NCBI GenBank assembly: GCA_035295125.1 | Contig: DATGJP010000078.1 | Coordinates: 1-64,000 of the forward strand | DNA length: 64,000 nucleotides | Source of the DNA: JAICMB01 sp035295125 | Lineage (GTDB): Bacteria; Acidobacteriota; Terriglobia; Bryobacterales; Bryobacteraceae | Direction: 5' to 3' | Shown: positions 1 to 9,415 of the stretch, one piece after another | Position numbering within the stretch: position 1 is the stretch's first letter | Layout of the letters: every line of letters begins with the position of its first letter | Translations under genes and position numbers: made by a program | The notes under the pieces: model-generated | The model's input: the letters and a program-made list of their open reading frames with translations, nothing else | The model's database searches: none | Told to the model about the DNA's origin: nothing

Positions 1-214
1 AGCACGTTTCAATTCGAGTGAAAGTCCACAGACTGCGGCACTGCTCTTGAATTGCAGTGAGATTGCCCATTATGCGCCGCGCCTCCCGTTCATCGCCCGT
101 AGCTTGAGTCTTCATGGCCAAGTGAAAGCTGAGTTCGTCAGAAAGATCACGATCTAAGCGTTTGCGCCGCCACAGAGAAATGAGCCGTCCTTTAATATGA
201 GTCAAGCTTCTCAT
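1..214 (-). CDS. ADOP-family ABC permease, N-terminal fragment (runs off window)
   Basis: The first 71 codons of a minus-strand gene that leaves the window at position 1. The peptide begins MRSLTHIKGRLISLWRRKRL and continues through D-R-D-L-S-D-E-L-S-F-H-L and an A-R-R-I-M-G-N-L-T segment. This matches the cytoplasmic prefix found ahead of the membrane part of acidobacterial duplicated orphan permeases (MacB-like, often 800-900 residues). A Shine-Dalgarno-like AGGGGAA lies about 4-10 bases before the ATG at 214, which supports this start. The membrane domains are outside the window, so the assignment rests on the prefix alone. Genes of this type are often next to small winged-helix repressors (PadR or BlaI type), which fits the palindromes at 302-346. 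Confidence 0.7.
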   Translation of the reverse strand, partial: MRSLTHIKGRLISLWRRKRLDRDLSDELSFHLAMKTQATGDEREARRIMGNLTAIQEQCRSLWTFTRIETC

Positions 215-301
215 TTCAATTCCCCTAGACGCCTTATGGGAGTATGGAACAGCGCAGCAGCGGCTGTCAAGAAGGGACCCGGAGCGATTCTTTACGAAGC
301 C

Positions 302-346
302 TTACGGTACGTAATTGTGTCCTTACTTGCATTACAGATGTGTAAT
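302..346. promoter_or_regulatory. Two operator-like palindromes in a divergent promoter region
   Basis: The 190 bases between the divergent permease fragment and the receptor gene are AT-richer than their surroundings. They hold two perfect short dyads: TTACGGTACGTAA (302-314) and ATTACAGATGTGTAAT (331-346). The second has six-base arms of the TTACA/TGTAA type, reminiscent of operators bound by BlaI/MecI-family winged-helix repressors. No regulator gene lies in the window, so the binding protein is unknown. The rest of 215-404 holds nothing else I can assign. Confidence 0.45.
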
Positions 347-404
347 TGAATAGAATAAACGCTGTTTCAATCCTCAAGGTTGGGGGAAAGGGGTTTCCAG
401 ATAG

Positions 405-3400
405 ATGCATCACGCTATACGTGTATCCCGTGTGCCTAACCGGGCCGCGGACACTCGAGGAGATCGCAAATCGAGTTGCAGCAGTGGATTAGCGGCTGCC
501 TGCAGATTTGCGGCGCTCGCTTTCATATTTCTGACTTTCACACTCACGTCGTTCGCTCAAACCACGTCGGCCAGGCTGGAAGGCAGTGTCCAAGACCAGA
601 CCGGCGCCGTGGTACCTGGCGCGAAGATTGTCGTCATGAACGTCAAAACCCAGATCAAAACAGAAGCGACATCGAACACATCAGGCTACTTTGTGGTCAA
701 CGCGCTGCAGCCGGGAACGTACAGCCTCACGGTGGAAGCGACAGGTTTCCGCAAGTACGCCCTGAATGATATTTCGCTCGATGTCGGCGCATCGATCAAC
801 GAGATCGTGAAGTTGGAAGTCGGCCAGACATCGGAAAGCATTTCGGTCGAGGCGAACACCGTCGCAGTGCAAACCTCGGATTCGCAGGTGTCGCGCGACG
901 TGACGATGAAGGATATCGACACGCTGCCACAACTGGCCAGGACTCCGATCATCATAGCTGCGTATCAGCCAGGTGTGTCTTATGGTGGCGCGGGAAGTCA
1001 GGGAGATGCGACGTTCTCGCGAGTGAACGGGCAGCGTTCCGGCAGCAACAACACGACGCTGGATGGTATCGACGTGAACGACGCGGTGGTTCCCCGTCTG
1101 GGACTCTCGTTGACGGCAAACAACACCGACTCGGTTGGTGAGTTCCGCATCATCACGGAGGGTGGAAAGGCCGAATACGGTCGCAACGCCGGCGGTCAGA
1201 TCGAGATGATCACTCGCTCGGGCACCAACGACTTCCATGGCAATGCATTCGACTATTTGCGCAACACGGATCTGAATGCGAACGACTTCTTCAACAACAC
1301 CGTCGGCGCGCCGCGCCCCATTCTGATTCAGAATGAGTTCGGCGGCTCTTTCGGAGGGCCGATCAAACACAACAAGCTGTTCATCTTTGGCAACTACCAG
1401 GGCCGGCGGACGCACTCCACAATCAGCCGCGTGCGTACGGTGCCCACGGCTACCGCGCTGCAAGGTCTTTTCCTGTATAACCCGACGAACGGCGGCCCGA
1501 CTCAGACGGTAAACCTGAAGACCATCGATCCGCTGCACCTCGGTATCGATCCGGCGGTTTCCAAGCTGCTGGCGTTATTTCCGGCCGTAAACGATAACAC
1601 GGTGGGTGATGGTCTGAACAGCGCCGGATATCGCTTCAACAATCCCAATAACAGCCTGGAAGACCAGTTCACGATCAAGTCAGATTACAACCTCTCCCAG
1701 AACAATCACATCTTCTTCCGCGAGAGCTGGGAGCGCAACTCGTCAATCGACTCTTTGAACAATGCCGATGCGCCATTTCCAGGCCAGGTGCAAGGAACGC
1801 AGGGTGGTCATCGCTGGGGTGTGAGCGGGGGCTGGGACTGGGTGGCCAAGCCGAGTTTGGTGAATGAATTCCGTTACGGTCACCAGAGCGCTACGACGGA
1901 CTTCAACCGGCCCGAGCGCCTCCCGGATATCATGTACGGCTTCAATTCCTTTACGAATCCGATTTCGACGACGTTTGCGCAAGGGCGCAATTCACCGGTC
2001 GACGAATACATCGATAACCTGACGTGGGTAAAGGGATCGCACACATTCAAGGGTGGCGTGAACACCCGTTACATCGACCAGTACGGCTTCAACGATGCCA
2101 ATATCTATCCGACCGTATCATTCGCGACGACAAACGGCAACGCTCCTCCCTCCTCCGTAACCCCGCCGAACATTTCGGCGGCTGACCTGACTCGATACCA
2201 GAGCTTCTATAACGATCTGCTGGGCCGAGTGAGCCAGGTCAGCCAGACGTTTTATACCAACCTGAAGACTTTCCAGGATCCCGGCACTCCGGTGGTACGA
2301 AACTACCTGTTCCACGATTGGGGTGTGTTCTTCCAGGATGATTGGAAGATTCGCCGCAATCTCACGGTGAACATCGGGTTACGCTGGGAGTACTTTGGTG
2401 TTCCTACCGAACGAGACAATCTGCAGGGAACGCTGTCCAATATTTCAACCTTGTCCCCATTGAGTCCGGCGAACAACCTGAGCGTGACCAGCAGCAATGC
2501 GTGGTACAACAAGGACCTCAACAACTTCGCTCCGCGTTTCGGTTTTTCATGGGACCCCAAGGGCGATGGCAAGATGGCAATCCGCGGGAACTATGGCATC
2601 TTCTTTGATCGCGCGGTCGGGGCAACGACGAGCCTGGTGGATAGCAACACTCCTGGGTTCGCCGATACGTCCGGGAACACCCTTCCGAACAGCAACGGCG
2701 GAGACTTCCGTGCCACTACGCCGGGGCTACCGCTTCCACAACATGCTGCCGCACCACTGGTTTCTCCACCCGACACTCGCGTAGCGAATATCGTGATCTT
2801 CAATCCCAATCTCGCCACCGGTTATGTGCATGAGTATGGGCTGACGATTCAGCGCGAGCTCTTCAGGAACATGATTCTCGACGTCGGTTATCTCGGCAGC
2901 CGTGGTGTAAAGCTGTTCCTGGATCGCGATCTTAACCAGCCGCAAGTCTACTCGAGCGGCTTCCTGAGCGCGTTCCAGCAACTTCAGGCCTTCTGCGGGA
3001 CAACGACCGGCACAACCTGCACAGGACCTGCACCGTCAGCATCGAACCCGCTGGTTAAGATTTACGGCAGCGCTTCTGGCGCGGTTGCGGGCGTAGGTGG
3101 TCTGACGACAGTCCAGCAGGGTTTGCTTGGCACGGCTGCAAACAACGTTGATCGCAATACTGCGACCGTGGCGAAGTACGCTCAGGCCGGCCTGAACGAC
3201 TTTTTCCTGCGGCCGTTCCCACAATTCAACCAGGTGATCTACGGCACCAACGATGGACGAGCCTACTACGATTCGATGCAGGTCAGCCTCCGGCGAAATG
3301 CGGGAGATCTGAAATACTCGTTCAATTTCACGTGGAGCAAGAACATCTCGGTCGATAACATTTCGACCGACGGAAACGGGTTCACCCAACCGCTCGACAA

Positions 3401-4016
3401 TTACAACCTGCTTCTGACGAAGTCCCTCAGCGGTGCGGATCACCCGTTCAACTACAACTGGACAACGATCTACGCCTTGCCATGGGGACATGGGAAGCGA
3501 TTCGGTACGAGCATTCCGCGCTGGTTGGACTCGCTCAGCGGCGGCTGGGAAATCGGCTTACTTGGGCTTTGGCAGAGCGGGAACCCGTTCTCCATCTCTT
3601 CGGGTCGCGTGACTGGTCCTTCCACCAGCCTTACGCAGATTAATTACAGCGGTGATCGTTCGATCGGCGCTGTTCGCACGACTGGGAACGGTGTGTTCTT
3701 CTTCACGCCTGACCAGATTTCAGCACTGACAAACGTTGCGAATGAACCCGCAGCCGGCTTTGTCGGCTCCTCGGGTCTCAACACCCTCCGTGGACCGCAC
3801 TTCTTCGACATGGATGCGTCGTTGGTGAAGCGGTTCAAGATCACCGAGCGTCAAGCCCTGACGTTCCGGGCGGAAGCATACAACATGTTCAACAACGTGA
3901 ACTTTGCGACTCCGGCTACGGCGCAGTTAAACATCACATCGACCACGTTCGGGAAGATCTCGACCGATTACAATGGCGCACGCACCATGCAGTGCGCTCT
4001 TCGGTACGACTTCTAG
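405..4016 (+). CDS. Oar-like TonB-dependent receptor with carboxypeptidase regulatory-like domain
   Basis: A 1203-residue outer-membrane protein. After a long basic N-region (about 28 residues) comes a hydrophobic signal segment at 32-50 ending S-F-A-Q. Residues 57-140 form a carboxypeptidase-regulatory-like beta-sandwich with the usual G-Y-F and L-Q-P-G-T-Y-S-L-T-V pattern. A plug-like region follows (about 150-275, with the R-N-A-G-G-Q-I and T-R-S-G-T-N-D-F-H-G signatures), then a beta-barrel that ends in R-Y-D-F, an outer-membrane-style terminal aromatic. This architecture is very common and expanded in Acidobacteriota. The substrate cannot be read from sequence; such proteins are usually linked to import of oligosaccharides or other large ligands. 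The purine-rich stretch before the ATG at 405 is a plausible ribosome site. The gene stands alone. Confidence 0.92.
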   Translation: MHHAIRVSRVPNRAADTRGDRKSSCSSGLAAACRFAALAFIFLTFTLTSFAQTTSARLEGSVQDQTGAVVPGAKIVVMNVKTQIKTEATSNTSGYFVVNALQPGTYSLTVEATGFRKYALNDISLDVGASINEIVKLEVGQTSESISVEANTVAVQTSDSQVSRDVTMKDIDTLPQLARTPIIIAAYQPGVSYGGAGSQGDATFSRVNGQRSGSNNTTLDGIDVNDAVVPRLGLSLTANNTDSVGEFRIITEGGKAEYGRNAGGQIEMITRSGTNDFHGNAFDYLRNTDLNANDFFNNTVGAPRPILIQNEFGGSFGGPIKHNKLFIFGNYQGRRTHSTISRVRTVPTATALQGLFLYNPTNGGPTQTVNLKTIDPLHLGIDPAVSKLLALFPAVNDNTVGDGLNSAGYRFNNPNNSLEDQFTIKSDYNLSQNNHIFFRESWERNSSIDSLNNADAPFPGQVQGTQGGHRWGVSGGWDWVAKPSLVNEFRYGHQSATTDFNRPERLPDIMYGFNSFTNPISTTFAQGRNSPVDEYIDNLTWVKGSHTFKGGVNTRYIDQYGFNDANIYPTVSFATTNGNAPPSSVTPPNISAADLTRYQSFYNDLLGRVSQVSQTFYTNLKTFQDPGTPVVRNYLFHDWGVFFQDDWKIRRNLTVNIGLRWEYFGVPTERDNLQGTLSNISTLSPLSPANNLSVTSSNAWYNKDLNNFAPRFGFSWDPKGDGKMAIRGNYGIFFDRAVGATTSLVDSNTPGFADTSGNTLPNSNGGDFRATTPGLPLPQHAAAPLVSPPDTRVANIVIFNPNLATGYVHEYGLTIQRELFRNMILDVGYLGSRGVKLFLDRDLNQPQVYSSGFLSAFQQLQAFCGTTTGTTCTGPAPSASNPLVKIYGSASGAVAGVGGLTTVQQGLLGTAANNVDRNTATVAKYAQAGLNDFFLRPFPQFNQVIYGTNDGRAYYDSMQVSLRRNAGDLKYSFNFTWSKNISVDNISTDGNGFTQPLDNYNLLLTKSLSGADHPFNYNWTTIYALPWGHGKRFGTSIPRWLDSLSGGWEIGLLGLWQSGNPFSISSGRVTGPSTSLTQINYSGDRSIGAVRTTGNGVFFFTPDQISALTNVANEPAAGFVGSSGLNTLRGPHFFDMDASLVKRFKITERQALTFRAEAYNMFNNVNFATPATAQLNITSTTFGKISTDYNGARTMQCALRYDF

Positions 4017-4049
4017 ATTGTTGTATTACATAGCCTTTAGTAGCAGGTA

Positions 4050-4098
4050 GTGGAAGGGCGGGGCAGGCGGTTTCGCCTGCCCTTTCCCTCCTCTTCCG
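4050..4098. repeat. Dispersed palindrome, copy a; possible terminator
   Basis: The core is a perfect hairpin with arms GGGCAGGCG (4061-4069) and CGCCTGCCC (4074-4082) and loop GTTT. It is preceded by tggaagggcg and followed by a pyrimidine tract. It lies between the convergent ends of the receptor gene and hypF, so it could terminate both. The left flank and core recur near 35441, 40668 and 49661, which marks it as a repeat family and not only a terminator. Confidence 0.7.
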
Positions 4099-4103
4099 AC
4101 TGA

Positions 4104-6380
4104 CTATTTCTGAAGCTTTCGCGCGGCGATGACAGCTTGGCCCAGTGCAATTCCGCCATCGTTGGGCGGGACGCGGGAGTGCAGGAAGACTTCGAATCCA
4201 CGAGCGGTAAGAAGGTTCTGGCAGCGTTCTGTCAGCAGACGGTTCTGGAACGTTCCACCGCTCAGGCAGACCTTGAAAAGACCGTCGGAAGCCCGAATCC
4301 GCTCGCAAATTTTGACGACGACGACGGCAATCGTCTCGTGGAAGCGCGCGGCAATGAGGGCTGGCGATTGGCCTGCCTGGATCTCAACAGCGATTTCTGC
4401 GATGGCGGGGCGCACATCGATAGTCAGGGGGATCGATCCGGCGGTAATTTCGAACGGATACGACGCATCGGCCGCGGGCGCCGCGAGGTTCTCCAACTCA
4501 ATCGCGGCCTGGCCTTCGAAATTGGTCTCCTGACGCAGGCCGATCAATGCCGCGACGGCGTCGAATAGCCGGCCGCAGGACGATGTCTGAACCGTCTGAA
4601 CGCCACGCGCGATCATGCTGGCGACGAACCGGATCTTCTTTTCCGGCACGGCGGGAAGCGTCAGCGGCATTCCGGCGTCACTCAAATATGCCAGGGCCAT
4701 GCGCCAAGGTTCCCGGATCGCCATGTCGGCTCCAGCCATTGGCACATAGCGAAAATGCGCGCGGCGTTCGAAATCGACGTAATCGCAGACCAGGAATTCG
4801 CCGCCCCAGATCTGAGCGTCGGTTCCATACCCGGTGCCGTCGAAGGCTACTCCTATCACCTTCTCATTCAGGTGATTCTCCGCCATGCACGAAGCAATGT
4901 GGGCATAGTGGTGCTGAACGCCAACCGCTGTCAAACCCATGGCTAGGGAGGCGCGGGTGCTGAGGTAGCCCGGATGTAGATCGTGAGCGACCACCGCCGG
5001 TTCGACACGGAAGAATCGCTTCATGTGCGCCAGCGTTTCCTCGAAAAACCCCAGCGTTTCCAGGTTCTCCAGATCGCCGATGTGCTGGCTCAGGATGGCG
5101 TAGTGGTCCTTTGTCAGGCACAGCGTGTTTTTCAGTTCGCCGCCCGTCGCCAGCACCTGCGCGACCGGAATTCCCAGGTCGACCGGATGCGGCGCGTATC
5201 CACGCGACCGCCGCAGGAGCCGGGTCCCACCGGCAAACACGCGCAACACAGAATCATCGACGCGCGTGCGGATAGGGCGATTGTGCACCAGGAAATGGTC
5301 CGCCAGGCCCTGCAGCCTGGTTTCGACTTCTTCGTTGCGGGATACGATGGGCTCCTCGGAGATGTTGCCGCTGGTCATGACAAGCGCGGCAAACTCCGGC
5401 TCCGCCTGCGGGTTGTCGCCGAAAAGCAGATGGTGGAGCGGCGTGTATGGCAGCATGAAGCCAACCGTATTGTTGCCAGGCGCCACATCGGAGGGCAGCG
5501 ACGCGTGAGACTGGCGTTCCAAAATCACAATTGGCCGCCGGCTGCTCAGAAGCGCGGCGCATTCCTCGTCGCTCACGTGGCAAAACCGGCGAATCTGTTC
5601 GATGCCGCGCGCCATGAGTGCAAACGGTTTATCACTACGGCGCTTGCGCTCGCGCAGGTGGCGAACGGCCGCAGCGTTTATAGCATTGCATGCCAGGTGA
5701 AAACCGCCGAGGCCCTTTATGGCGACGATGTGACCGGCATGTAACAGCGCACGCGCCTGCCGAAGCGCCTCGTGACGTTCCGCGATAATAGCGCCGGCCG
5801 TGCGCAATTCCAGCCACGGGCCGCATTCCGGGCAGGCATTCGGCTGCGCGTGAAAGCGGCGATCGGCCGGGTCTTCATACTCCCGCTGGCAAGCGTCGCA
5901 CATACGAAACCGCGCCATACTTGTCGCAGGGCGGTCGTAAGGGATGTCCTCGATGATGGTATAGCGCGGTCCGCAGTTGGTGCAATTCGTAAAAGGATAC
6001 AGATAGCGCCGGTTTCGAGGATCGGTGAAGTCGCCGAGGCACTCCTCGCAGGTCGCGATATCGGGCGGAACGAGTACAAACTCGCCGCGCTCCGATTCGC
6101 TCTCACGGATGCTGAATCCGCTGCCGCCGAGGGCCGGAATGTCTTCCAATTCAAAGGTATCGACCAGCGCGAGCGCCGGCATCTCGCCGCGGAAGCCCCC
6201 CACGAATCCCTCGATCGAACCGGCTGTGCCTTCAATCTCAATGATGACGCCGGCGGTGGAGTTGCTGACGTACCCGGACAGCCCCTTCGCAATAGCCAGA
6301 CGATACACAAAGGGACGGAAGCCGACACCTTGCACGACGCCCTGCACCCGGATGCGCTTCCTGATCATCCCTTCCAGCAC
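4104..6380 (-). CDS. hypF: Carbamoyltransferase HypF (hydrogenase maturation)
   Basis: A 758-residue HypF of normal length. It uses carbamoyl phosphate and ATP to carbamoylate the C-terminal cysteine of HypE, the first step in making the CN ligands of the NiFe site. Domain order: acylphosphatase (about 5-95, with V-Q-G-V-G-F-R-P), two zinc-finger pairs (C-E-E-C ... C-T-N-C and C-D-A-C ... C-P-E-C, about 115-190), a YrdC-like nucleotide domain (K-G-L-G-G-F-H-L-A-C-N), and a Kae1-like C-terminal domain with H-D-L-H-P-G-Y and H-H-Y-A-H metal motifs. All key motifs are present. The start could also be the Met at residue 5, before the first strand. It is transcribed divergently from the hydrogenase structural genes, so it is the only maturation gene outside the plus-strand run. 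Confidence 0.97.
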   Translation of the reverse strand: MLEGMIRKRIRVQGVVQGVGFRPFVYRLAIAKGLSGYVSNSTAGVIIEIEGTAGSIEGFVGGFRGEMPALALVDTFELEDIPALGGSGFSIRESESERGEFVLVPPDIATCEECLGDFTDPRNRRYLYPFTNCTNCGPRYTIIEDIPYDRPATSMARFRMCDACQREYEDPADRRFHAQPNACPECGPWLELRTAGAIIAERHEALRQARALLHAGHIVAIKGLGGFHLACNAINAAAVRHLRERKRRSDKPFALMARGIEQIRRFCHVSDEECAALLSSRRPIVILERQSHASLPSDVAPGNNTVGFMLPYTPLHHLLFGDNPQAEPEFAALVMTSGNISEEPIVSRNEEVETRLQGLADHFLVHNRPIRTRVDDSVLRVFAGGTRLLRRSRGYAPHPVDLGIPVAQVLATGGELKNTLCLTKDHYAILSQHIGDLENLETLGFFEETLAHMKRFFRVEPAVVAHDLHPGYLSTRASLAMGLTAVGVQHHYAHIASCMAENHLNEKVIGVAFDGTGYGTDAQIWGGEFLVCDYVDFERRAHFRYVPMAGADMAIREPWRMALAYLSDAGMPLTLPAVPEKKIRFVASMIARGVQTVQTSSCGRLFDAVAALIGLRQETNFEGQAAIELENLAAPAADASYPFEITAGSIPLTIDVRPAIAEIAVEIQAGQSPALIAARFHETIAVVVVKICERIRASDGLFKVCLSGGTFQNRLLTERCQNLLTARGFEVFLHSRVPPNDGGIALGQAVIAARKLQK

Positions 6381-6529
6381 GTAGTGTAACCATCATTCCG
6401 CTGTCACGGTGATATCGCCGGAATCTGTAACAAACAACACCACGTCGCATCCACAGTTACGGAGTAAAGCCGGAAGGCCCTTTCCAAGAGCTTGACCGCG
6501 CCTGGCAACAGGCGCATGCGAGGAGGTTC
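6381..6529. promoter_or_regulatory. Divergent promoter region hypF / hydrogenase operon
   Basis: A 149-base intergenic spacer that must carry promoters for hypF (leftwards) and the hydrogenase operon (rightwards). I could not assign convincing -35/-10 boxes, and a sigma-54 -24/-12 pair was looked for and not found. An AGGAGG Shine-Dalgarno sequence at 6521-6526 sits just before the ATG at 6530 and fixes the small-subunit start. Confidence 0.5.
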
Positions 6530-7597
6530 ATGCCCATCGAAGCAATTCCGTACGGGCGAGTGACGCAACGGCCACCCGCAGTAAGCGACGTACACATTAT
6601 TTGGATAACAGCTGGTCTGGGTTGCGATGGTGACACCGTGTCCGTTACCGCGGCGTCACAACCCAGCATCGAACAGATCGTTATGGGCGCCATACCTGGT
6701 CTGCCCAATGTTCACCTGCACAATCCCGTGCTCGCCTATGAGGTCGGCGACGACTTCATGAAGTTCTACGACATGGCCGAGCAAGGCAAGATCGATCCGT
6801 TTGTGCTTGTCGTGGAAGGTTCGATTCCCAACGAGAAGATCAAACGCGAGGGCTACTGGGCCGCGCAGGGCACGGATCCGAACACTGGACAGCCAATCAC
6901 GACTTGCGAATGGATCGACCGTCTCGCTCCGAAAGCGTTTGCGGTTGTCGGCGCCGGGACCTGTGCGACATACGGCGGCATACACGCCATGGAAGGCAAT
7001 CCGACCGGGTGTATGGGACTGGCTGATTATCTCGGTTGGAACTGGAAATCCAAGGCGGGGTTGCCGATCGTCAACATCCCTGGGTGCCCCGTTCAGCCGG
7101 ACAATTTCACCGAGACGCTGCTGTACCTGCTTTACCAGGCGGCGGGGCTGGCCCCGATGATTCCGCTCGACGACCAACTGCGGCCGGAGTGGCTGTTCGG
7201 CATGACCGTGCACCACGGCTGCGACCGCGCCGGCTATTACGAAGAGGGAATTTTCACAGAAGAATACGGACGTCCCGAGTGCCTGGTGAAGATCGGCTGC
7301 TGGGGACCGGTGGTGAACTGCAACGTCACGAAACGCGGCTGGATGGCGGGAATCGGCGGCTGCCCGAATGTCGGGGGTATCTGCATCGGCTGTACGATGC
7401 CGGGCTTCCCCGACAAGTTCATGCCATTCATGGATGAACCGCCCGGCGCGCGGTTGTCATCGTTGATGATCCAGTCCTACGGCCCGGCGATTCGTTCGCT
7501 GCGCAGCATCACAAACCATACGGTGAATGAGGAACCCAAGTGGCGTCATACCGGGCGAAAACTGACGACGGGTTACCGGCCGCACACATACCAGTAA
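6530..7597 (+). CDS. hhyS: [NiFe]-hydrogenase small subunit, group 1h (actinobacterial type)
   Basis: A 355-residue electron-transfer subunit that carries the FeS clusters. The protein has no twin-arginine signal, as is typical of group 1h/HhyS enzymes, so the enzyme should be cytoplasmic or attached to the inner face of the membrane. The proximal-cluster motif reads G-C-D-G-D (Cys32, Asp35): Asp stands where standard uptake hydrogenases have the second Cys of C-x-x-C. A 3Cys-1Asp proximal cluster is established for the oxygen-insensitive actinobacterial-type hydrogenase of Ralstonia/Cupriavidus. Other cluster ligands are visible in G-A-G-T-C, N-I-P-G-C-P, H-H-G-C-D-R-A, V-K-I-G-C-W-G-P and G-G-I-C-I-G-C-T-M-P-G-F-P-D-K-F. 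The gene is first in a long operon and lies 15 bases from the large-subunit gene. Confidence 0.95.
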   Translation: MPIEAIPYGRVTQRPPAVSDVHIIWITAGLGCDGDTVSVTAASQPSIEQIVMGAIPGLPNVHLHNPVLAYEVGDDFMKFYDMAEQGKIDPFVLVVEGSIPNEKIKREGYWAAQGTDPNTGQPITTCEWIDRLAPKAFAVVGAGTCATYGGIHAMEGNPTGCMGLADYLGWNWKSKAGLPIVNIPGCPVQPDNFTETLLYLLYQAAGLAPMIPLDDQLRPEWLFGMTVHHGCDRAGYYEEGIFTEEYGRPECLVKIGCWGPVVNCNVTKRGWMAGIGGCPNVGGICIGCTMPGFPDKFMPFMDEPPGARLSSLMIQSYGPAIRSLRSITNHTVNEEPKWRHTGRKLTTGYRPHTYQ

Positions 7598-7612
7598 GGA
7601 AGGAGTCGATTC

Positions 7613-9415
7613 ATGAGCACATTGACGTATCCATCTACCGAGCAGGTCACCGGGAAACGGAACCTCGTCGAGATGAACTGGGACCCCATCACACGCATTG
7701 TGGGCAGCCTGGGCATTTACACCAAAATCGACTTCGAGAACCGGCAGGTGGCGGAGTGCCATAGCACCTCGTCCATCTTTCGCGGCTACAGCGTTTTCAT
7801 GAAGGGCAAGGACCCTCGCGACGCTCACTTCATCACGAGCCGGATTTGCGGGATTTGCGGCGACAACCACGCTACCTGCGCGATGTACGCGCAGAACATG
7901 GCGTTTGGCGTCGCCACGCCGCATCTGGGCGAGTGGATTGTGAACCTCGGTGAAGCAGCCGAGTACATGTTCGACCACAACATCTTCCAGGACAACCTGG
8001 TCGGCGTGGATTTCTGCGAGCTCATGGTGAAGCAGACTAACCCGGGTGTCTGGGAGAAGGCGGAAAAGACACACGCGCCGCACTCCAAGGAGCACGGCTA
8101 CCGGACCATCGGCGACATCATGCGGTCGCTGAACCCGTTCGAAGGCGAGTTTTATCGCGAGGCGCTGCAGATGAGCCGCATGACTCGCGAGATGTTCTGC
8201 CTCATGGAAGGCCGCCACGTGCACCCCTCGACCATCTATCCCGGGGGCGTCGGTACGGTTCCATCCGTGCAGTTGTTCTCGGAATACCTGACCCGGCTCG
8301 TTAAGTATGTCGAGTTCATGAAGAAGGTTGTGCCACTGCACGACGATCTTTTCGACTTCTTCTACGATGCGATGCCCGGATACGAGAAGGTCGGACAGCG
8401 CAGGATCCTGCTGGGCTGCTGGGGATCGTTCAATGATCCCCGGGAATGCGATTACAAATACGAACACATGTCCAGTTGGGGCCGCAAGATGTTTGTCACA
8501 CCCGGCGTTGTGGTGGACGGCGAGCTGGTGACAACCGACCTGGTCGACATCAACCTCGGCATTCGCATCCTGCTGGGCAGTTCGTTTTACGACGACTGGC
8601 GGGATGGCGAAACGTTTGTCAAAACCGACCCGCTCGGCAATCCAGTGGATCAGCGGCATCCCTGGAATCAGACTACGACGCCGCGGCCCCAAAAGCGTGA
8701 TTTCAACGGCCGCTACACGTGGGTCATGTCGCCGCGTTGGTACGACAAGCGCACCGGTGATTACCTGCCGCTCGATACCGGAGGCGGGGCGCTCGCGCGG
8801 CTGTGGTCGACAGCGTTAGCGGGGTTGGTCGACATCGGTTATATCAAATCGACCGGGCACAGCGTAAAGATCTACCTCCCGAAAACTGTGTCGCGGCCCG
8901 AGGTCGAGTTCGAGTGGAAGGTCCCCAAGTGGAGCAATGCCATCGAGCGGGACCGCGCCCGGACCTACTTCCAGGCATATGCGGCGGCATGCGCGCTGTA
9001 CTTCGTCGAGGAAGGGCTAAAGCACGTGCATGCCGGGAAGACGAAGACGTGGGCCGAGTTCAAGGTGCCCGACGAAGCCATCGGCTGCGGGTTCCACGAG
9101 GCCGTGCGCGGAGTTCTTTCGCATCACGTCGTAATTCGCAATGGCAAGATCGCCAACTATCATCCCTATCCCCCAACACCCTGGAATGCCAGCCCCCGCG
9201 ATTTCAACGGAACTCCGGGTCCCTACGAAGATGCGGTGCAAAACACCCCGATTTTCGAGGACAACGGGCGCGACAATTTCAAGGGCATCGACATCATGCG
9301 CGCCGTGCGCAGCTTCGATCCGTGCCTGCCGTGCGGCGTGCACATGTACCTGGGCGACGGCAAAGTGCTCGAGACCCGTCATTCCCCAATGTTCGGCTTC
9401 GAGGGGCACTCGTGA
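7613..9415 (+). CDS. hhyL: [NiFe]-hydrogenase large subunit, group 1h
   Basis: A 600-residue catalytic subunit that holds the NiFe(CN)2CO centre. The N-terminal ligand pair is in R-I-C-G-I-C-G-D-N-H-A-T-C (Cys79, Cys82). The C-terminal pair is in D-P-C-L-P-C-G-V-H (Cys571, Cys574). A 23-residue tail after that His should be removed by the maturation protease encoded at 12370. The R-I-C-G-I-C-G-D-N-H form is characteristic of the high-affinity actinobacterial-type clade. An AAGGAGG-like ribosome site precedes ATG 7613. The enzyme should oxidise H2, probably at atmospheric concentrations, and feed electrons to the respiratory chain. The affinity is inferred from clade membership. Confidence 0.96.
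   Translation: MSTLTYPSTEQVTGKRNLVEMNWDPITRIVGSLGIYTKIDFENRQVAECHSTSSIFRGYSVFMKGKDPRDAHFITSRICGICGDNHATCAMYAQNMAFGVATPHLGEWIVNLGEAAEYMFDHNIFQDNLVGVDFCELMVKQTNPGVWEKAEKTHAPHSKEHGYRTIGDIMRSLNPFEGEFYREALQMSRMTREMFCLMEGRHVHPSTIYPGGVGTVPSVQLFSEYLTRLVKYVEFMKKVVPLHDDLFDFFYDAMPGYEKVGQRRILLGCWGSFNDPRECDYKYEHMSSWGRKMFVTPGVVVDGELVTTDLVDINLGIRILLGSSFYDDWRDGETFVKTDPLGNPVDQRHPWNQTTTPRPQKRDFNGRYTWVMSPRWYDKRTGDYLPLDTGGGALARLWSTALAGLVDIGYIKSTGHSVKIYLPKTVSRPEVEFEWKVPKWSNAIERDRARTYFQAYAAACALYFVEEGLKHVHAGKTKTWAEFKVPDEAIGCGFHEAVRGVLSHHVVIRNGKIANYHPYPPTPWNASPRDFNGTPGPYEDAVQNTPIFEDNGRDNFKGIDIMRAVRSFDPCLPCGVHMYLGDGKVLETRHSPMFGFEGHS

Noticed and set aside
6505..6529. Possible sigma-54 promoter (TGGCA ... GC) before the hydrogenase operon
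   Set aside because: The GG-to-GC distance does not fit the -24/-12 spacing, and the position is too close to the start codon.
7457..8692. 411-codon minus-strand open frame
   Set aside because: Antisense to the hydrogenase large subunit, whose motifs fix the coding strand.
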